The notes under the pieces are model-generated. The model was given only the letters and a program-made list of their open reading frames with translations. It made no database searches and was not told the origin of the DNA. A program made the translations under genes and the position numbers. This document shows, one piece after another, positions 42,624-50,657 of a stretch of 64,000 nt of DNA. Source of the DNA: QWHO01 sp039809865 (GTDB taxonomy: Bacteria; Vulcanimicrobiota; Xenobia; Xenobiales; QWHO01). Where the stretch lies: contig JBDHVW010000041.1 in the NCBI GenBank assembly GCA_039809865.1, positions 1 through 64,000 on the forward strand, given 5' to 3'. The first letter of the stretch is position 1, and every line of letters starts with the position of its first letter.

Positions 42624-43399
42624 GCGGACGATTCCAGCGGGCCGCGCCAGCTGCGCTTGAGCCCCGGCTCGAGAAAGCGCTCCAGGATGCGGTTGACGGC
42701 GGCCGGCCGCTCGAGCTGGGGCAGATGCCCGCAAAACGGCAGGCTGACGAACTCGACGTTGGGGATCAGGTCGGCCATCCTGCGCATGGCGCGGGGCCGG
42801 GTGAGCCAGTCCAACTCGCCCGAGAGCACCAGCGTGGGCACGTTGATGCTGGCGTAGAGGTCCCAGCCGCGCCAGCGCATCAGGTTGGGCACCAGCTGCT
42901 TGAGCACGCCCGGGGGGCAGTTGACCTGGTTCTTGAAGACCTTCCGCACCTGGTCCAGAAGCGACGTAGGGCATTTGAGCAGCACCGACGTCAGCGGGTT
43001 CAGGGGAATCTCTCCGGCCGTGGAGACGAGCGCCAGCCGCTCCAGCTTCTCGGGACGCTTGGTCGCGTAGCCGGCCGCCACCGCGCCCCCGAAGGAGTGG
43101 CCGATGAGCGCGAAGCGGGGCACCTCCAGCGCTTCGATGGCCAGCTCGAAGTCGCGCACCATGTTGTCGAAGGTGTAGCCGGAAGCGGCGATCTCGCTCT
43201 CACCGTGGCCCCGAAAGTCGTAGCTGAGCACCCGAAAGCGGTCGCTAAAGTAGTCCATCTGGTGGCGCCACTGGGTGGAGCGGCCCGCCCCGCCGTGGAG
43301 AAAGAACAGCACCGGGGCATCGCGAGGACCATAGTCCAACGCTGCCAGGCGCACGGCGGGCGCCTCCCCCACGCAGATCCACTTTCGGTTTTCACTCAC
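42620..43399 (-). CDS. Alpha/beta-fold hydrolase
   Basis: A 259-residue alpha/beta hydrolase. Oxyanion region FFLHGGAGRSTQW near 32, nucleophile in IGHSFGGAVAAGY near Ser100, acid in LSGELDWLTRP near 208, and His in FCGHLPQLERP near 236. The GTG start overlaps the upstream gene's stop (GTGA). Substrate unknown; it lies between a small protein and the acyl-CoA ligase, so an ester or thioester is a reasonable guess. Confidence 0.88.
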   Translation of the reverse strand: MSENRKWICVGEAPAVRLAALDYGPRDAPVLFFLHGGAGRSTQWRHQMDYFSDRFRVLSYDFRGHGESEIAASGYTFDNMVRDFELAIEALEVPRFALIGHSFGGAVAAGYATKRPEKLERLALVSTAGEIPLNPLTSVLLKCPTSLLDQVRKVFKNQVNCPPGVLKQLVPNLMRWRGWDLYASINVPTLVLSGELDWLTRPRAMRRMADLIPNVEFVSLPFCGHLPQLERPAAVNRILERFLEPGLKRSWRGPLESSA

Positions 43400-43698
43400 C
43401 CCGGCGACACTTCTTCGCCCGGACCGGGCCCCTCCTGGTCGGGCAAGTCGGGCAGCGCGCTGCGCGCGGGAGACCGCTCGTCGCTCCAGCGGCTCAGGAA
43501 CTCGTCCGCCTCGCAATTCTCGAGGGCCGCACTCTCTTCCAGACGGTAGCGCACGCCCCGAATCAGGTCGGTCTGGGCGCCGCCCACCACCAGGTAGCGC
43601 AGGACGAGGCGATCGAGGTCGGTTTCATACAGCGTGACCACCTCGGACCCGGCGATGGGCACCCACTGCCGCGTGCGAAAATAGAGACGGTCGGCCAT
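43396..43698 (-). CDS. Small protein of unknown function
   Basis: A 100-residue soluble protein (MADRLYFRTRQWVPIAGSEV then LYETDLDRLVLRYLVVGGAQ) ending in an acidic, Pro-rich tail. It is coupled by GTGA to the hydrolase gene and divergent from proline dehydrogenase. ATG 43698 was chosen because it begins the ordered region, with AGGG close by; an ATG at 43752 would add 18 residues. No family recognised. Confidence 0.6.
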   Translation of the reverse strand: MADRLYFRTRQWVPIAGSEVVTLYETDLDRLVLRYLVVGGAQTDLIRGVRYRLEESAALENCEADEFLSRWSDERSPARSALPDLPDQEGPGPGEEVSPG

Positions 43699-43772
43699 CG
43701 CCCTGGCTTGGCGGAGGATTCGCGCGGGTCCTGCAAGAAACCGCCCTGCCACTAAAAAGGGACTCGATTGTA

Positions 43773-44684
43773 ATGCTGCGCAGATTGTTACTGGTACTGG
43801 CTTCCAGCCGCTGGCTGAAGGCCCTGATGGTCAAGAACCCCCTCGCCCGGCGGGTTGCCCGCCGCTTCGTGGCGGGAGAGGGGCTCGAGGATGCCATGAA
43901 GGCGGTGGCCCAGCTCCGCTCCGATGACCTGATGGTCACCCTCGACTTTCTGGGGGAGAACGCCGATACGCTCGAAGGCGCCGAGGAGGCGGCCACCCAG
44001 TATCTCGAGGTGGTGCAGGCGATCGTGGCCTCCGGCCTCGAGAGCCACGTCTCCCTGAAGCTGACCGCCCTGGGCCTCGATCACGGCGTGGAGGTGGCCG
44101 TGGCCCACCTCGAGCGCATCCTGGCGGCCGCCAAGAAGCACGACATCTTCGTGCGCATCGACATGGAGGGCTCGGACTACACCGAGAAGACCATGCAAGT
44201 CTTCGAGAAGGCCCGCGCCAATTACGACAACGTGGGTGTGGTGCTGCAGGCCTACCTGCATCGCTCCCGGGCCGACGTGGCTCGGGCCAACGAGCTCCAC
44301 GGGCGCGTGCGGCTGTGCAAGGGCGCCTACCACGAGTCCCCCCTCATCGCTTACCAAGACCGCGCCAAGGTCTCCGAGAACTACGTGACGCTGATGAAGG
44401 ACCTGCTCAGCCACGGCACCTATCCGGCCATCGCCTCGCACGACGAGCAGATGATCCAGGCGACCATCCAGTATGCTCGCGAGAAGGGCATCTCCCCCAG
44501 CAGCTTCGAGTTCCAGTTCCTCTACGGCATCCGCCGCGACCGGCAGCTGCAACTGCGCAAGGAGGGCTATAACGTGCGCGTGTACGTGCCGTTTGGCTCG
44601 CAATGGTATCCCTACTTCATGCGCCGCCTGGCCGAGCGCCCGGCCAACCTCGTCTTCTTCGCGACCGCTCTCTTCAAAGGATGA
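43773..44684 (+). CDS. Proline dehydrogenase
   Basis: A 303-residue monofunctional PRODH, which oxidises proline to pyrroline-5-carboxylate with FAD. Recognisable parts: VSLKLTALGLDHG near 90, FVRIDMEGSDYTEKTMQVF near 125, NVGVVLQAYLHRSRAD near 150, RLCKGAYHES near 180, FEFQFLYGIRRD near 250, and RVYVPFGSQWYPYFMRRLAE near 270, all expected FAD- and proline-binding segments. The partner dehydrogenase for the second step is not in this window. It is followed 7 bp later by the sppA-like gene. Confidence 0.92.
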   Translation: MLRRLLLVLASSRWLKALMVKNPLARRVARRFVAGEGLEDAMKAVAQLRSDDLMVTLDFLGENADTLEGAEEAATQYLEVVQAIVASGLESHVSLKLTALGLDHGVEVAVAHLERILAAAKKHDIFVRIDMEGSDYTEKTMQVFEKARANYDNVGVVLQAYLHRSRADVARANELHGRVRLCKGAYHESPLIAYQDRAKVSENYVTLMKDLLSHGTYPAIASHDEQMIQATIQYAREKGISPSSFEFQFLYGIRRDRQLQLRKEGYNVRVYVPFGSQWYPYFMRRLAERPANLVFFATALFKG

Positions 44685-44691
44685 CCCCCTG

Positions 44692-45732
44692 ATGCTGCCT
44701 GCACCGCCTCCCCCGCCCCCCCCGGCCCCCGCCAGGAAGGGCGGCCTGCCCTGGATGGCCATCCTGCTGGGCATCTTTCTGCTCGCCAGCCTGGGGGTCA
44801 ACCTGATCCTCATGCTGGCCGTGGCGGCCAAAGGGGGCAGCGACAGCGACGGGGAGGACCACCTGCAGGAGGTGCTGGTGGACGGCAAGTCCTCGGCCTC
44901 GGACAAGATCGTGGTCATCTCGGTGAAGGGCGTCATCATGGACAGCCTGGAGCGGGGCGGCGGAACGTTCGACGCGGTCAAGGCCCAGCTCAAGAAAGCC
45001 GGCAAGGACGACGATGTCAAGGGCATCCTGCTGGAGGTGAACTCTCCCGGGGGCGGCGTGACCGAGAGCGATCGCATTTACAACGCGCTCAAGAACTTCC
45101 GCAAGGACGAGAAGCTGCCTATCGTGGTGCTGTTCGGCGACGTGGCGGCCAGCGGCGGCTACTACATCTCGATGGCCAGCGACAAGATCATCGCCCATCC
45201 GACCACCATCACGGGCTCGATCGGTGTCATCTCGCAGTTCTTCAACGTCACCAACCTGATGGGCAAGGTGGGCGTGAGCGTCGAGACCATCAAGTCGCTG
45301 CGGTTCGACAAAGCCGAGTCGTTCAAGGACATCGGCTCGCCCTACCGGCCGATGAAGCCGGCCGAGCGCAAACTGCTGCAAGACCTGGTGACCCAGATGT
45401 GGGAGCGCTTCACGTTCGTGGTGGCCGAAGGTCGTCAGGGGAAAATCAGCGCCGAGAAGGTGAAACAGCTGGCCGACGGCCGCGTGTTCACCGGGCCCCA
45501 GGCCCTGGAGCTCAAGCTGGTCGACGCGATCGGCTACGAGGAGGACGCCTACAAGGAGATCCGCTCGCTGGCCAAGTCGGACGACGCCAAGATCGTGCGT
45601 TACCGCAAGGAGCCGAGTCTGGCCGACCTCTTCTCGATGGAGACCCGCGTGCCCCAGCCGAGCGTCGAGGAGATGCTGCGCAAGGTAACCTACGACTCGC
45701 CGCAGCTCCTCTATCTTTGGTCGAGCCACTGA
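44692..45732 (+). CDS. sppA: Signal peptide peptidase SppA, S49 family
   Basis: A 346-residue membrane protease that removes leftover signal peptides and other membrane segments. A Pro-rich start is followed by one membrane helix (about 20-45). The S49 domain has LEVNSPGGGV near 116 and DVAASGGYYISMAS with nucleophile Ser154; Lys207 in RFDKAESFKDIGS is the expected general base. It is the short single-domain form like the Bacillus enzyme. ATG 44692 is preceded by the stop of the proline dehydrogenase. Confidence 0.92.
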   Translation: MLPAPPPPPPPAPARKGGLPWMAILLGIFLLASLGVNLILMLAVAAKGGSDSDGEDHLQEVLVDGKSSASDKIVVISVKGVIMDSLERGGGTFDAVKAQLKKAGKDDDVKGILLEVNSPGGGVTESDRIYNALKNFRKDEKLPIVVLFGDVAASGGYYISMASDKIIAHPTTITGSIGVISQFFNVTNLMGKVGVSVETIKSLRFDKAESFKDIGSPYRPMKPAERKLLQDLVTQMWERFTFVVAEGRQGKISAEKVKQLADGRVFTGPQALELKLVDAIGYEEDAYKEIRSLAKSDDAKIVRYRKEPSLADLFSMETRVPQPSVEEMLRKVTYDSPQLLYLWSSH

Positions 45733-46382
45733 TCGCGCTCGAGGGAGTCTCCCTCAGCTACGGACCGATTCAGGCCGTGGACCAGGTGGATCTGAGCGTG
45801 CCCGAGGGGCAGTTCCTGGCCGTGGTTGGCTCCTCGGGCTCGGGCAAGACCTCGCTCTTGAACCTGATCGGAGGGCTGGAGCGGCCGACCGCGGGCGCTC
45901 TGCGAGTGGCCGATACGGATTTGCTGACGGCCTCGGACGCGGCCCTCTCGGCCTATCGCTCCGCCCGGATCGGCTTCGTTTTCCAGTCGTTTCACCTCCA
46001 TCCGGCGCGCACGGCGCTGGAGAACACCTCGGTTCCCCTCTACTTCTGCTCGGCGCCGATGAAGGAGGGGCTGGCCCGCTGCCGGGAGCTGCTGCAAAAG
46101 CTGGGACTCGGAGGCATGGAGCACCGACCCGTCTCGCGCCTGTCGGGCGGCCAGCGCCAGCGGGTGGCGATCGCCCGCGCGCTGGTGAACCGCCCCTCGA
46201 TCGTGCTGGCCGACGAGCCGATCGGCCATCTCGATGGCGAGACCGCCGGCGTGGTGCTGCAGCTCCTGTCGGAGATCCACCAGACCGAGAAGGTGACGCT
46301 GGTGGTGGTCACCCACGACCTTTCCATCCTCGACGTGGCCCAGCGCACCGTCAAAATGGAAGGCGGCAAACTCGTTGGCTGA
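45717..46382 (+). CDS. ABC transporter ATPase, MacB/LolD type
   Basis: A 221-residue ATPase. Walker A GSSGSGKTS near 35, Q-loop FVFQSFHLHPARTALEN near 85, signature LSGGQRQRVAIARAL near 135, Walker B IVLADEPIGHLD near 155, His in VVTHDLSI near 195. This size and Q-loop are typical of the LolD/MacB/FtsE group. TTG 45717 overlaps the sppA end by 16 nt; the exact start is uncertain. It is followed with overlap by its permease. Confidence 0.9.
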   Translation: MVEPLIALEGVSLSYGPIQAVDQVDLSVPEGQFLAVVGSSGSGKTSLLNLIGGLERPTAGALRVADTDLLTASDAALSAYRSARIGFVFQSFHLHPARTALENTSVPLYFCSAPMKEGLARCRELLQKLGLGGMEHRPVSRLSGGQRQRVAIARALVNRPSIVLADEPIGHLDGETAGVVLQLLSEIHQTEKVTLVVVTHDLSILDVAQRTVKMEGGKLVG

Positions 46383-47619
46383 CGGCAGACTCTTCCGGTT
46401 GGCGATGGGGGAAGCGGGAGCTTCGCCCTGGCGGAACTGGCCGCTGGCGCTGGGAGTGGCTCTGGGCGTCGCCTGCCTGATCTACTTCCTCAGCCTCGCC
46501 AGCGGCGTGGAGGAGCTGCTGCGGCAGCGCGTGGTGGGCTCGCTGCCCAACCGCATCAAGGTGCAGCCCTCCAGCTTCAGCCTCGGGCCGGTGGCCCTGC
46601 AGGGGTCGATCACCAACGAGACGGTCGACAAGCTCAAGCAGTTGCCCGGCGTGACGAACGTCTATCGCCAGGCCCACCTGCCCGAGCCGTGTCAGCTCTT
46701 CGCCAGTTACGGTGGGCAGTCGCTGGTCACCGACATGATCGCCGAGGCGGTGGACCCCGGCCTGGTGGCCGACCAGGTCGCCCGCGGCAAGAAATTCGAG
46801 GCAACCGACATCGAGCCGTATCCGGCCGTATTCCCCCTGGCGGCGATCGACATCGTCAACGCCGGGATCAGCATCCACACCAAGCTCCCCGCCCTGTCGA
46901 GCAGCGCGGTCATCGGGCACCACTTCACGCTGATCGTCGGGTCGTCGAGCTTCGCGCCCGGTCCCTCGGTGCGGCGGACCTGTGAGATCGTGGGGGTCTC
47001 GGATCAGATCGGCATCGGCGGCCCCGCGCTGCCGCTGGCCCTGGTGGAGCAGTGGGAAGGCCGACCGCTCAAATACTACGCCCTGACCGTGGAGGTCGAC
47101 TCGCCCGAGCGCGTCGAGGAGGTGGCCCGGGCCGCCGAGCAGCTCGGCCTGAGCACGCCGGGGTTGGAGATGTCGCGCAAGATCGCCTCGGGGGTCACCT
47201 GGGCCCGCGTGGCCCTGGTGGGCTTCGCGGCCGCCATTTTGCTGATCGCGGGCGTGGGAATCTCGACCGGCCTGTCGCTGCAGGTGCGCGAGGAGGCCCG
47301 CTTCATCGGGCTCTACCGGGCTCTGGGGGCCACGCGAGGCGACATCCGCCTGCTCTACCTGACCCGGGCAGGGGCTCTGGGCCTGGCGGGCGCGCTCGCG
47401 GGCGTCGTCCTGGGCCTTGCCGCCGGGTGGCTCACGCAGGCAGCTCTATCCCGCTACGGCCCCCAGGGCGTGCTCACCGATGCCCACCTCTTCGCCCCCA
47501 GCGCCCCGATTGTGCTGGCCGGGCTGGCTTTTGGCGTGCTCGGCTGCCTCCTCGCCGGCGCCTACCCCGCCCAACAGGCCTCCCGCCTGAGCCCCGTGGA
47601 AGCCCTGCGGACGGGCTAA
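46375..47619 (+). CDS. ABC transporter permease, MacB/FtsX type
   Basis: A 414-residue permease with one N-terminal membrane helix, a large extracytoplasmic domain of about 220 residues, and three C-terminal helices including the FtsX segment (VREEARFIGLYRALGATRGD then QASRLSPVEALRTG). MacB-type proteins drive mechanical export rather than pore transport. The TTG start overlaps the ATPase stop by 8 nt. No periplasmic adaptor is adjacent, so the cargo is unknown. Confidence 0.88.
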   Translation: MADGRLFRLAMGEAGASPWRNWPLALGVALGVACLIYFLSLASGVEELLRQRVVGSLPNRIKVQPSSFSLGPVALQGSITNETVDKLKQLPGVTNVYRQAHLPEPCQLFASYGGQSLVTDMIAEAVDPGLVADQVARGKKFEATDIEPYPAVFPLAAIDIVNAGISIHTKLPALSSSAVIGHHFTLIVGSSSFAPGPSVRRTCEIVGVSDQIGIGGPALPLALVEQWEGRPLKYYALTVEVDSPERVEEVARAAEQLGLSTPGLEMSRKIASGVTWARVALVGFAAAILLIAGVGISTGLSLQVREEARFIGLYRALGATRGDIRLLYLTRAGALGLAGALAGVVLGLAAGWLTQAALSRYGPQGVLTDAHLFAPSAPIVLAGLAFGVLGCLLAGAYPAQQASRLSPVEALRTG

Positions 47620-47727
47620 ACTCCTGCCAACTGCCAACTCCAAACTGCCAACAGTCCGTGAAGGATTCGACTCAGACGGCTGCGAAGGCGACCCGATAAC
47701 CGTTAGAAACGGCATGGGAAAAGGAAG

Positions 47728-48018
47728 GTGGCCCTGGTGGAGAATCGCAAGGAAGGTATCGGGTTCGCTTTTGGGCTCCTGGTGGGAGCCGTTGTGGGCG
47801 CATCGGTGGCGATCATCCTGGCGCCTCAGTCGGGCGAAAGAACCCGGCAGTTGCTGAAAGATACGGCCAAAGACATGCAGGAGCGCGCCTCCGATTTCGC
47901 AGCCGATCTCAAGGAAGACTACCAGGAGCTGGTCGAGAAAGGTAAGACTTTCTACGACGAGCGCCGCCCCCGTTCCGCCAAGGCCGAGCCCGAGACCGAT
48001 CGTCCCGAGCGCGCTTAA
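47728..48018 (+). CDS. YtxH-domain protein
   Basis: A 96-residue protein with a Gly-rich membrane helix (GFAFGLLVGAVVGASVAIIL), then APQSGERTRQLL and an amphipathic coil (DMQERASDFAADLKEDYQEL). This is the usual YtxH pattern, found in stress-induced general-stress proteins. Start is GTG 47728 with AAGGAAG before it. It lies 19 bp before the STAS gene, which fits a general-stress link. Confidence 0.8.
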   Translation: MALVENRKEGIGFAFGLLVGAVVGASVAIILAPQSGERTRQLLKDTAKDMQERASDFAADLKEDYQELVEKGKTFYDERRPRSAKAEPETDRPERA

Positions 48019-48037
48019 GTTTCAGGAGGACATCACT

Positions 48038-48391
48038 GTGGACATCAAAGTCAACTCGCGTCCGATCTCAGACGGTGCCCACGCCGTAGAAGTGCAGGGC
48101 GAGATCGACGTCTACACCTCGCCCCGGGTCAAGGAGACCATCAACGAGCTGATCGACCAGGGTCGTTACAACCTGGTCATCAACCTCGAAGGCGTTCGCT
48201 ATATCGACAGCACCGGACTGGGCGTCCTCATCGGCGCCCTCAAGAAGGTCCGCGAGCACGACGGTCGTATCCTCCTGATCTGCACCAACCCCCAGATCAA
48301 GAAAATCTTTAACATCACCGGTCTTGTAAAGATCTTCGAGATCTTTAAAACTGAGGAAGAGGCCGTCAAGGTCCTCGTTCCCAGCGCTTAG
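48038..48391 (+). CDS. Anti-sigma factor antagonist, STAS/RsbV type
   Basis: A 117-residue STAS-domain protein. GEIDVYTSPRVKE (21-33) and YIDSTGLGVLIGAL (55-68) match SpoIIAA/RsbV; Ser58 or Thr59 in the DSTG motif would be phosphorylated by an anti-sigma kinase. When unphosphorylated it frees a sigma factor. AGGAGGA precedes the GTG start. The kinase and sigma factor are not in this window. Confidence 0.92.
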   Translation: MDIKVNSRPISDGAHAVEVQGEIDVYTSPRVKETINELIDQGRYNLVINLEGVRYIDSTGLGVLIGALKKVREHDGRILLICTNPQIKKIFNITGLVKIFEIFKTEEEAVKVLVPSA

Positions 48392-48465
48392 AACCCCCGA
48401 CCAGGGAGGTTCACTCATACTCATAGTATAGGTCTTCCCAGGCCTATCATGCATGTGTGACACGG

Positions 48466-48508
48466 GCAGCGGTTCGTCTCTGACAAACCGCTGCTCTGTT
48501 ATTTCTTG
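48466..48508 (+). terminator. Terminator downstream of the STAS gene
   Basis: Perfect 9-bp arms GCAGCGGTT (48466-48474) and AACCGCTGC (48486-48494) with an 11-nt loop, followed by TCTGTTATTTCTT. It lies in the 437-bp gap (48392-48828) before lexA, which otherwise holds the repeats and promoter noted below and no gene. Confidence 0.75.
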
Positions 48509-48694
48509 AAGAACTTTTCGCTGGCAAGCACAAGCAACTCTGTAGCCGACTTGTTTCCAAAACTGTGCATGACGGCAAATGCAGACAGGTCCAGGACTTA
48601 AGGAACTATTTTTGCCTACAGCGAGAAATTTTTTCGGAACGTTCGGTGTTTTTCCAAAGCACGTAGGTTCGCCCCCCCTGCCAACCACGAGTAA

Positions 48695-48746
48695 TTTTCG
48701 CCACACTTTGAGTCACGTTTTCGCCAGGAAAGAACGGATTTTCGCC
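48695..48746 (+). promoter_or_regulatory. Three TTTTCGCC direct repeats upstream of the lexA promoter
   Basis: TTTTCGCC occurs at 48695-48702, 48718-48725 and 48739-48746. The spacings of 23 and 21 bp are close to two helical turns, so all lie on about the same face of DNA. They end 12 bp before the putative -35 element, the usual place for activator or autoregulator sites. Confidence 0.5.
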
Positions 48747-48757
48747 CCTTCCATCGG

Positions 48758-48787
48758 TTGCGTGCCTGACCCCGACGGTGGTATACT
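48758..48787 (+). promoter_or_regulatory. Putative sigma-70-type promoter of the lexA-like gene
   Basis: TTGCGT (48758-48763) and TATACT (48782-48787) are separated by 18 bp. The downstream ribosome site TAGGAGGT at 48811-48818 is near-perfect and 10 nt before the ATG. Transcription would begin near 48794, leaving a leader of about 35 nt. Confidence 0.6.
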
Positions 48788-48828
48788 CAGCCAGCATCGC
48801 ACCCCCCCCTTAGGAGGTATAGGCCGGA

Positions 48829-49407
48829 ATGGCAGGATCTACTCAGAGTAAGAGTCGCTTGAGTCGAAGGCAACAGCAGATCCTGGAGTTCATCCGCCAG
48901 TCGGTGCAATCCCGGGGGTTTCCCCCGTCGATCCGAGAAATCGGTGAGGCGGTGGGTTTGTCATCGAGCTCAACCGTGCACAGTCACCTTCGGAGCTTAG
49001 AAACGAAGGGTTATCTGCGCCGGAATCCCTCGAAGCCGAGGAGCATCGAGCTCCTTGACGGGCCGAAGGGCACGGGGATCAGGTTGGTGGAGATTCCTGT
49101 CGGGGTCCATGCGGACCACGACGGGCCGCGTAGGACAATCTCCCTGCCGCTCGAGCTGGTGGGAAATCGGGAATCATTTCTGTTTCCGGTCGACACGGAA
49201 CGGTATCGCGACGAAGCGATCATGCCGGGTGACCTCGTCATCGTAAACCGGAGTTCCGGAGTGCGGGAAGGCGACATGGTGCTGACTGACGACGGTGAGA
49301 ATCCGACGTTGTGCCGGCTCAACGGAAACAGAGTCTCAGAGGGACGAGCCGACTTGGAGATCTTGGGTCGGGTCGTCGGGGTAATTCGCAAGTTCCCCGA
49401 AGCATAG
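48829..49407 (+). CDS. LexA-like repressor lacking the self-cleavage residues
   Basis: A 192-residue LexA homologue. The N-terminal winged helix is intact (LSRRQQQILEFI, RGFPPSIREIGEAVGLSSSS), and the C-terminal dimer fold is recognisable (AIMPGDLVIVNRS). The Ser of the usual GDSM is replaced by Arg125 (VDTERYRDE), the Lys of TVKRL by Cys162 (PTLCRL), and the Ala-Gly cleavage site by HADH (94-97). RecA-stimulated self-cleavage therefore looks lost, so it should not act as an SOS switch in the normal way. Synechocystis LexA is a known case of a LexA that lacks these residues. Confidence 0.88.
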   Translation: MAGSTQSKSRLSRRQQQILEFIRQSVQSRGFPPSIREIGEAVGLSSSSTVHSHLRSLETKGYLRRNPSKPRSIELLDGPKGTGIRLVEIPVGVHADHDGPRRTISLPLELVGNRESFLFPVDTERYRDEAIMPGDLVIVNRSSGVREGDMVLTDDGENPTLCRLNGNRVSEGRADLEILGRVVGVIRKFPEA

Positions 49408-49444
49408 ACCCGCGCGGACGCGCGCACTTGAGCGACTCTAAGTG

Positions 49445-49480
49445 AAAGACCCGCCCATTGGGCCGGGTCTTTCTGATTTT
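49445..49480 (+). terminator. Terminator of the lexA-like gene
   Basis: Perfect 9-bp arms AAAGACCCG (49445-49453) and CGGGTCTTT (49464-49472) with a 10-nt loop, followed by CTGATTTT. It lies 37 bp past the lexA-like stop. Confidence 0.85.
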
Positions 49481-49572
49481 GGGGAGGAATTCGGCCCGGG
49501 ACCGACGTAAGCTCTCTGGGACTTGAAGAAGATTAACCCTCCGGGTGGGGGACAGATAAAGGGGTAGCAACG

Positions 49573-50532
49573 ATGAACACATTCCGCAAACTGGCACTGC
49601 TGGGTCTGGTCGGGGCCGGGCTTCTGATCGGTCCGGCCACCGCCGACGAGCGCAAGGTGATCGTGCGACGCCAGGGCAGCGTCGTCAGCTACGATTTGAA
49701 CAGCAACCAGCCGGTCAATGTGATGACCAACCGCTACATGGTGGCGGGTAAGGTCGAGACCAAAGCCAACTCGATCGCGCAGGTTGGCAAGCTGGGCTCT
49801 GGCTCGGTGCTGATCGGCCCCGACACCGTCATCGACGTGGCCAAGTTCGATCCCGACAATCCTTCTTCCGAGGCCATCCTGCAGCAGGGCACCGCCCGCT
49901 TCAGCGTGGTGCATCGTCCCAATCAAGATTATCGCGTGCGCACCAACTCGGCCGTGCTCTCGGCCCGCGGCACCGATTTCCTGGTCCAGGTGGTCGACAA
50001 TTACGCCAACCTTCCCCTCGCGCCCACCGCCTCGCTCGTGCCCGACAGCGAGCTGATGGCCCAGGGTGGCGCCGTGACTCTGATGCGGGTCTTCGAAGGC
50101 TGGGTCGATGTCTACGGCGCCGATGGCACCTCGTTCTTCGGCACGCTGGGCCCGGGCGACACCCTGGTTGCCCCCGCCGGAGGAGTGGCCAACTTCCGTT
50201 ACAACGACCCGTCCTTCCACTTTGCGGGTGAGCTGCCGGCCGCTCTGACCACTCCTGATCCCGATTATCGCCAGCGCTACCTGAGCACCTACTACGTGGA
50301 GAACATCGGCCCCACCGGGTTCTACTCGGAGTACCTCGACCAGGGCCAGGCGCTGGACGTGACGGGTGGCCCGCTGCTCATCGCCCCCGGCACCGAGAGC
50401 AACGGCAGCCTTTTGCTTGAAATCCTGCTTCCCAGCCGCAGCCCGAGCGGCTCCTCGCAGACCTACGACCCGTTCAACCCCAGCAGCTCCAACACTTACA
50501 CACCGCCCCACACCGGTCGCGGCACCCCGTAA
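49573..50532 (+). CDS. Exported FecR-like domain protein 1
   Basis: A 319-residue exported protein with a signal peptide (residues 1-24). The FecR-type block YRVRTNSAVLSARGTDFLV lies at about 115-133, preceded by GTARFSVVHRP. Outside classic iron regulation, this domain is found in surface proteins of many lineages. The last 45 residues are Ser/Pro/Thr-rich and probably extended. It shares NAVLSARGT with the next gene, so the two are paralogs. A strong terminator follows. Confidence 0.85.
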   Translation: MNTFRKLALLGLVGAGLLIGPATADERKVIVRRQGSVVSYDLNSNQPVNVMTNRYMVAGKVETKANSIAQVGKLGSGSVLIGPDTVIDVAKFDPDNPSSEAILQQGTARFSVVHRPNQDYRVRTNSAVLSARGTDFLVQVVDNYANLPLAPTASLVPDSELMAQGGAVTLMRVFEGWVDVYGADGTSFFGTLGPGDTLVAPAGGVANFRYNDPSFHFAGELPAALTTPDPDYRQRYLSTYYVENIGPTGFYSEYLDQGQALDVTGGPLLIAPGTESNGSLLLEILLPSRSPSGSSQTYDPFNPSSSNTYTPPHTGRGTP

Positions 50533-50548
50533 ACCGGTCGCGGAAAGA

Positions 50549-50581
50549 AAAAAGGGAACGCCGATGCGGCGTTCCCTTTTT
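50549..50581. terminator. Bidirectional intrinsic terminator
   Basis: A perfect 14-bp stem, AAAAAGGGAACGCC (50549-50562) with GGCGTTCCCTTTTT (50568-50581), and loop GATGC. The stem's own A and T runs give it termination potential on both strands. It lies 16 bp past the first FecR-like gene. Confidence 0.92.
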
Positions 50582-50657
50582 CCATGATTGCGCAGGATCG
50601 GCAGAAGAAAAGGCCAAATCTGGTAGCGTAGAACGTAAAGAAAGTGGGGTGGGTCCT

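Noticed and set aside
44674..45729. Minus-strand His/Leu-rich frame opposite sppA
   Set aside because: Shadow of the S49 peptidase gene, which has intact Ser and Lys motifs.
48637..48644. GAACGTTC as a LexA box
   Set aside because: Shorter than the CGAAC-N4-GTTCG box of Gram-positive LexA and over 100 bp from the promoter; the TTTTCGCC repeats are better candidates.
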